Part shown: piece after piece, positions 59,601-64,000 of the stretch | How the letters are laid out: each line of letters begins with the position of its first letter | Position numbering within the stretch: position 1 is the stretch's first letter | DNA from: Athripsodes cinereus | Taxonomy: Eukaryota > Arthropoda > Insecta > Trichoptera > Leptoceridae | Direction of reading: 5' to 3' | DNA: 64,000 nucleotides | NCBI GenBank assembly: GCA_947579605.1 | Contig: OX388329.1 | Coordinates: forward strand, 23,082,299 to 23,146,298 | Program-made: the position numbers and the translations under genes | The notes under the pieces: model-generated | Database searches by the model: none | Seen by the model: only the letters and a program-made list of their open reading frames with translations | What the model was told of the DNA's origin: nothing

Positions 59601-61791
59601 GGGATTTAGAGGAGCACGATATGTGGCACAATCTTATTCAGGGCACTATAACGGATCAGTCAATCGTGACAAAAGAAATGAAAAATGCGAACAATGAAAA
59701 AGGTGTAAAAGAGATGCATTTGAACATAGATAGTCTCATTGTACGATGTTGTTCTTTTACTTCATTCTCTTTGGATTTGGAAGATGATGTCAAGACATTC
59801 TATGGAGCAGTTGTGGATATACTGATAGATAAATTTCAAAAGAATAATATAGATAAAAGTTATGCTGGGTGCCATTATAATCAGGTAAGTACATTTTATT
59901 TTATATTAAGTTTTAGTGTCCTGTAAAAGACAGGTATTTTAGACAGGCACGGAGAGGTTACTTATAATACGTTCAGTGCATGCAGTTAGTCCACTGTTAA
60001 AGAAATATCTATTTATTTATCCATACTATCGCAGAATATACCATTAGTGAAGTACCCAAGTACCCAGTAGACTAAGTGCATGTAATGAACATACAAGCCA
60101 TCTTCTCTGCACCATAGAAAAGTTATATATACAATGGAAATCAGTCCACATGAATTTGTAAAAATATTTCTTATAACACAAAGTTCTGTTAACAAAAAAA
60201 TTGCCGACACTTGTAAATTTCATACTTATTAAATTCTATTGCATAGGTACATCTTGGTTGAAATAAATAATGTAATTTCACTGTTAAATTACATAAAAAA
60301 AATTAAACTCAATTTTACAAAGTGGATAGAAATTCAACTAGCAAAATATTTTCAGCGGTGTATACTTACTTAGTTAGAACAATTATTTTTTATATTTATG
60401 TTAGGAAATTATAAAGTTGTACGGAGGTTCAGTTGTATATGAATGTTTTTTTATGCATTTATAATTTCTTTTAGGTGGGAGTGTTACAGGAATATGGATT
60501 ACTTACAATATGGACTGTAATAAAATCAAAGTCAACTACTGCCAATAAGTTTTATTCGGACACAAACAGTTTAGCCAGTCATACGTCGCAAGCGTATTGG
60601 TCTAATTTAAAATTTCACAAACATTTAGTTTTGAATCTACAAGAGACATTTAGACACATATGTATATTAAATAGTTCAGTTGTTGAAAGAAAATTTGTTA
60701 AGAAATCATTATCGTATCAAGAATTCCCATTGACGGATGTTAAAAGGAAAAATTCATATAAGCGAACAATCACACCAAGAGGAGCTAGTGATAATCAAAA
60801 TGATTCTTTGAGTTTTATTAGTAGAACAAATAATGGATCTGATTTTAGTATATTAAACTCCAATACATTACAAAATCAAACATCTTTGATATCAAACTTA
60901 AGCGGTTTGCCAATGACTGATTGGGAATCAAAACTTAAATGTTTGACTTTAAAATGTATGTATGATGCAAATGGTACGGAACATTTCTTAGTTGCATGTT
61001 CTTCAGGATGGATATTACACTACAATCAGAGAGGTAACTTGCAGAATCCACAGGTGTTTATATGTTCTAGTAAGTATTCTCGCAATAATGTTATGTGCCT
61101 ATAAGCGAAATTTCATAAATGCAGCGAAATCTTAATGCACCTACCTAACATTTCATAACAGAAATTCATCATGTTTGTCGTCTTGAACAATCCGTGTAAC
61201 TCTTATGTTTTAGATCCTACTTCACAAATCAGATCTATTGAAATATCTCATCATAATTTATCATATTTCCTTGCGGGATGTGACAATTGTGTGGATTTAT
61301 TCAGTTTGTCAAATCCCAAACCACTAAAATCATTCTTCAATGAGAAAAGTACAGAGAATTTGGAAAGATTTTACAGAGAGGAAATAATTTGTATCGAATG
61401 GTCTAAGCTAAGACCTTGTTTATTCTTTACATTGAGCAATAAAAGTCGTTTGACAGTATGGGATCTTTTAAGAAGTGATTTAGTGCCAATAATATCTGAA
61501 GAGTTAAAGAAAGAAAATGACTTTGTCGCATCTATGAAACTGCTTCTAGATGAAAGACAAATACCAAATAAAGAGTATATTGTAAGTACTATACAATAAG
61601 TATCAAGCAATTAATATAATAATCAAGAAGTTTGGTAAAGTTTCTTATTATTTTTTTACAATTTACAGATCTTATACTATTCATCGGGTAGTATTGAAAA
61701 GCATAATCTATTGAAGGAATTGGAAATGTCAGTACATCAAAACAAAGACATTGAAGCAGCCGTACTTGCAAGATATATGAAATTATTGTGA
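56649..61791 (+). CDS. WDR60/DYNC2I1-like dynein-2 intermediate chain
   Basis: Model: 56,649-58,849, 59,587-59,884, 60,475-61,069, 61,214-61,581, 61,669-61,791, with GT-AG junctions and 1,194 residues. ATG 56,649 sits in GACAATGG. Residues 1-~430 are disordered, Ser/Lys-rich then acidic (KYEEDFESYESDFESF). About 430-500 matches the conserved WDR60 segment (RARDLSSLITFDNVEYALFE, VIQRSCQTNDD, YTQTEI). TQT at 494-496 is a likely light-chain binding motif. The rest forms a diverged WD40 propeller (TLVCIWDCTISN, GTEDGILCSWDLEEHD, KSRLTVWDLLRSD). WDR60 with WDR34 carries the dynein-2 heavy chain in retrograde intraflagellar transport, in insects mainly in sensory cilia. The third intron end at 61,213 was chosen by phase, because an alternative acceptor at 61,161 would shift the frame. 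The human protein is slightly shorter. Confidence 0.9.
59470..59560 (+). repeat. LINE 3' end in intron 1 of the dynein-2 gene
   Basis: AACTCGCCCATTGCACAAAA and TTTTTTGTGCAATAAAGGTT, then TTATTATTATTTTATT. It is the plus-strand counterpart of the LINE end at 32,498-32,640. It ends about 25 bases before the exon 2 acceptor. Confidence 0.6.
59915..60130. repeat. Family A fragments, head to head (copy 9)
   Basis: AGTGTCCTGTAAAAGACAGG at about 59,918 is the 5' part in sense. ACATACAAGCCATCTTCTCTGC near 60,090 (split here by substitutions) is the 3' part in antisense. Both lie in intron 2 of the dynein-2 gene. They could be two insertions or a 5'-inverted one. Confidence 0.45.
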
Positions 61792-61897
61792 TAAAATATA
61801 CCACGTAAACAAATGACATTTCAGAAAGCATGGAAATGAAGAACAAATTGTATATAAACTAATTTAATTGAAATATATAATACATTTGTTCCTGCAA

Positions 61898-61903
61898 AAT
61901 AAA
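61898..61903 (+). terminator. Candidate polyadenylation signal of the dynein-2 gene
   Basis: AATAAA 107 bases after the stop codon, just before the foldback transposon at 61,951. Confidence 0.55.
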
Positions 61904-61950
61904 AATTCTCAAGTGTTGTTTCATTTGTCTCAGTATATATGAGTATAAAG

Positions 61951-62630
61951 CAGTGCTCCACAACTGGTGTGCCATTAGCTGAATTCAGGTGTGCCGTGGT
62001 GAAATACAATGTATTTAATTTGTACAATTTTTCATTAATTTAATATACAATTACAATTTATTTTTCAAAATATTGTATAGAATAATTATTTTAACTAAAT
62101 AATGTTTCAATGGTTCCCCAGCGCTTGGCCCCGTAGTCAAAACACATTTCAGCGTTTTCGTTCGAATATATAGACGATGTTGCGACAAAGTGTCGTAGCT
62201 GAAATACACAATAAGCAGGCGCGTGCCTTCCATACATGCAAATATGCAACGCATGCTCTACAATAAATGTATAATCTTAAAAATTGTGTAATATAGTAGT
62301 GTAGAATATCATTTTAAGATTATTTATGAATTTTTAACTACTATAGTATGTCATTTTCTTAGATTTATTTATTTATTTTAGGGCATGCGTTGCATATTTG
62401 CATGTATGGAAGGCACGCGCCTGACAATAAGCTATGAAAATTTACACTTTATTGCAACATTGTCTATATTCAAACGAATACGAAATGAAAATGTAACGCT
62501 TAAATGTGTTTTGACTAGGCCTACTGGTACCAACTGTCGAAAACTGAATTCTAAGAAGAATTTTTATTTGCCGTGGAATTTCAGGAAGAGTTTTGGTGTG
62601 CCGTAAATGAGAAAAGGTTGCGGAGCACTG
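61951..62630. mobile_element. Foldback hAT-like element with 41-bp perfect core repeats
   Basis: Terminal repeats CAGTGCTCCACAAC (left) and GTTGCGGAGCACTG (right) are hAT-like. The two halves are inverted copies of each other over about 300 bp. They are diverged outside, but identical for 41 bp at 62,216-62,256 and 62,383-62,423 (the word begins GCAGGCGCG/CAGGCGCGTGCC and ends CGCATGC). Flanking 8-mers GTATAAAG and GTTTATAT agree at five positions, a decayed duplication at best. The frames crossing it (MRCIFACMEGTRL on both strands) reflect the repeat and not a gene. Confidence 0.8.
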
Positions 62631-64000
62631 GTTTATATGTAAGTCTTATGTGTGGAAATAATTTTTCTTGTGTTTATGCACGGTTGTGTATTTCACAAGT
62701 TGACATTATACAACATATATACTTTTGTACATTTTGTCTTTTACATGAGCATTCAATAAGCACATTCATACTTTTGTTTAATACTTTTCGAGAATTGTTT
62801 GAATTTTATGTATGTGATAATTAGTTAAATATAAAAAAAAAGATCAAACTGTTCATTATACATACAAGAAATAGCACTCACTGAATTTCTTTCAAAAGTA
62901 GTAAATAAAATTGACAGATATTTAATTAACAATAATTAATCAAATATAATAATAAATAACCTTTTTCTTCACATTTTATACATTACATTTCTCTTAATGC
63001 CATATACCTAGTTGATTATATTTTAAACACATGTAACATTTATTGGAATATATTGTAAATACATATTATTATTCATTTGATAGATGTTTTGGGTGCATTT
63101 TATAGATTCCTGTAGAAATATTTTATTTGTTTGGATCTGTCAACCTTTATATTAAATTTTCAAATAAAATATGTATGGAATTATATTTTTTTCGAATTTA
63201 TTTAATGCCTATGTTCGGTAGGTAATATCCATGTCACAAATGATGATGTACATATGTTGGCTGGCTCTACAATGATCTTTCGTGTCTGTGATACGGAAGA
63301 GGTGATGGTGCTGGTTGGATGATCTCCTAAATCAAGATGATAGCTGGCCAAAAATGATGTTGTTTTTCCCACTCATTAGATACCGGATCTCAAAGAAGAC
63401 TCTCTTTCATGTTGCACAGTCCCTATAACAAGGATATCAGAATGTTGTGAATGACTTGGAAAGAGCTGGCTTAATAACTTGACACTAAATTCTTTGACGG
63501 GAAGAGATTTATATTGCAAAATAACAAACTATTCTTTGCTCCATATTTCAGTATGATGAATTGACATCAAAATCTTAGTACTGTATTTTATTATTATCTT
63601 TGATTAGGCAAATTACATTATGACTTTTGTGAGAGGTTGTCAAAAAGAATGATTAATAATAATAATTATAAAAGAACAAAAAAATTCTGATATCATCTTA
63701 ATAGTCTAATAAGATAGAAGGAAAACGAGGAGACTATTTATCAAGAAAAGGAAAATAAATTGAAAAACAAATAATGATTCTAAATATTTTATTAATAAAA
63801 ATGTGTACATTCTACAAAAAATTTAATCAAATTTACAATTTTACAGATAAAGGGGGTATGGCTATGGTCCATAATAAATCAATAATATATAATCAATTAT
63901 TTTCGTTCATAAGATTTATCAAAAATCTTTCTGAGAAATTATACAATTATTTTTTCGATTTTCCTTCCAGCCAAATTTTTCATTATTAATTCAATTTCTC
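62631..64000. other. AT-rich intergenic DNA, no gene seen
   Basis: No supported gene or element. A less AT-rich segment at 63,230-63,430 was examined on both strands without recognising a protein or repeat. Confidence 0.4.

Noticed and set aside
61070..61161. Intron of the dynein-2 gene ending at the CATAACAG acceptor (61,161)
   Set aside because: With the strong donor at 61,070 it shifts the frame to a stop. The acceptor at 61,213 restores phase and has a better pyrimidine tract.
62051..62606. Pair of small genes both starting MRCIFACMEGTRL
   Set aside because: The shared peptide is just the 41-bp inverted repeat of a foldback transposon read on both strands.
1..64000. CRISPR array, operon or other prokaryotic features
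   Set aside because: Spliced eukaryotic genes, retrotransposons and SINEs throughout, with no regularly spaced direct repeats.

Overview
This is animal nuclear DNA, most likely from an insect. It is strongly AT-rich, the genes are split by short GT-AG introns, and the coding content is typical of arthropods: a BTB-plus-pipsqueak (psq) transcription factor, a wallenda/DLK-type kinase and a dynein-2 intermediate chain. I cannot settle the order (Lepidoptera or Hemiptera are plausible) without a database search.

Layout. Bases 1-33,600 contain no host gene I can support. They hold a graveyard of non-LTR retrotransposon ends, SINE-like elements and MITEs. In the middle is a nested cluster: a CR1/Jockey-like LINE fragment (minus strand) is interrupted by a full-length Ty3/Gypsy element (15,343-21,738) with apparently identical 372-bp LTRs. 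That Gypsy element is in turn interrupted inside its reverse transcriptase by a short retroelement with a (TAG)7 tail. From 33,600 onward four plus-strand host genes follow: a BTB-psq regulator (33,605-37,324), an uncharacterised coiled-coil, apparently tail-anchored protein (44,487-47,662), a DLK/wallenda MAP3K (51,568-54,846) and a WDR60/DYNC2I1-like dynein-2 intermediate chain (56,649-61,791). I rebuilt exon-intron structures from splice signals and reading phase, and each closes to a whole number of codons.

Most interesting content. (1) The Gypsy polyprotein begins with a SAP-like domain and continues past the integrase into a TARG1/OARD1-like macrodomain that keeps both catalytic positions at the spacing of the human enzyme. 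It ends in a CCCH zinc finger. I do not know of a described retrotransposon with this layout. (2) A 252-bp near-perfect hairpin at 41,120-41,371 has arms that are inverted copies of one 40-codon coding fragment without indels, a candidate siRNA-producing hairpin locus. (3) Three head-to-head palindromes (27 kb, 45 kb, 48 kb), plus a half copy at 56 kb, share hammerhead-ribozyme-like boxes and resemble Penelope-type terminal repeats. (4) A perfect RFX X-box lies 176 bp upstream of the dynein-2 gene. (5) There are several well-delimited DNA transposons, one with an exact 8-bp target duplication.

The four host genes are not an operon. The dynein-2 gene points to sensory cilia and DLK to axonal injury signalling, so both are expected in sensory neurons, but I see no sequence evidence of joint control.
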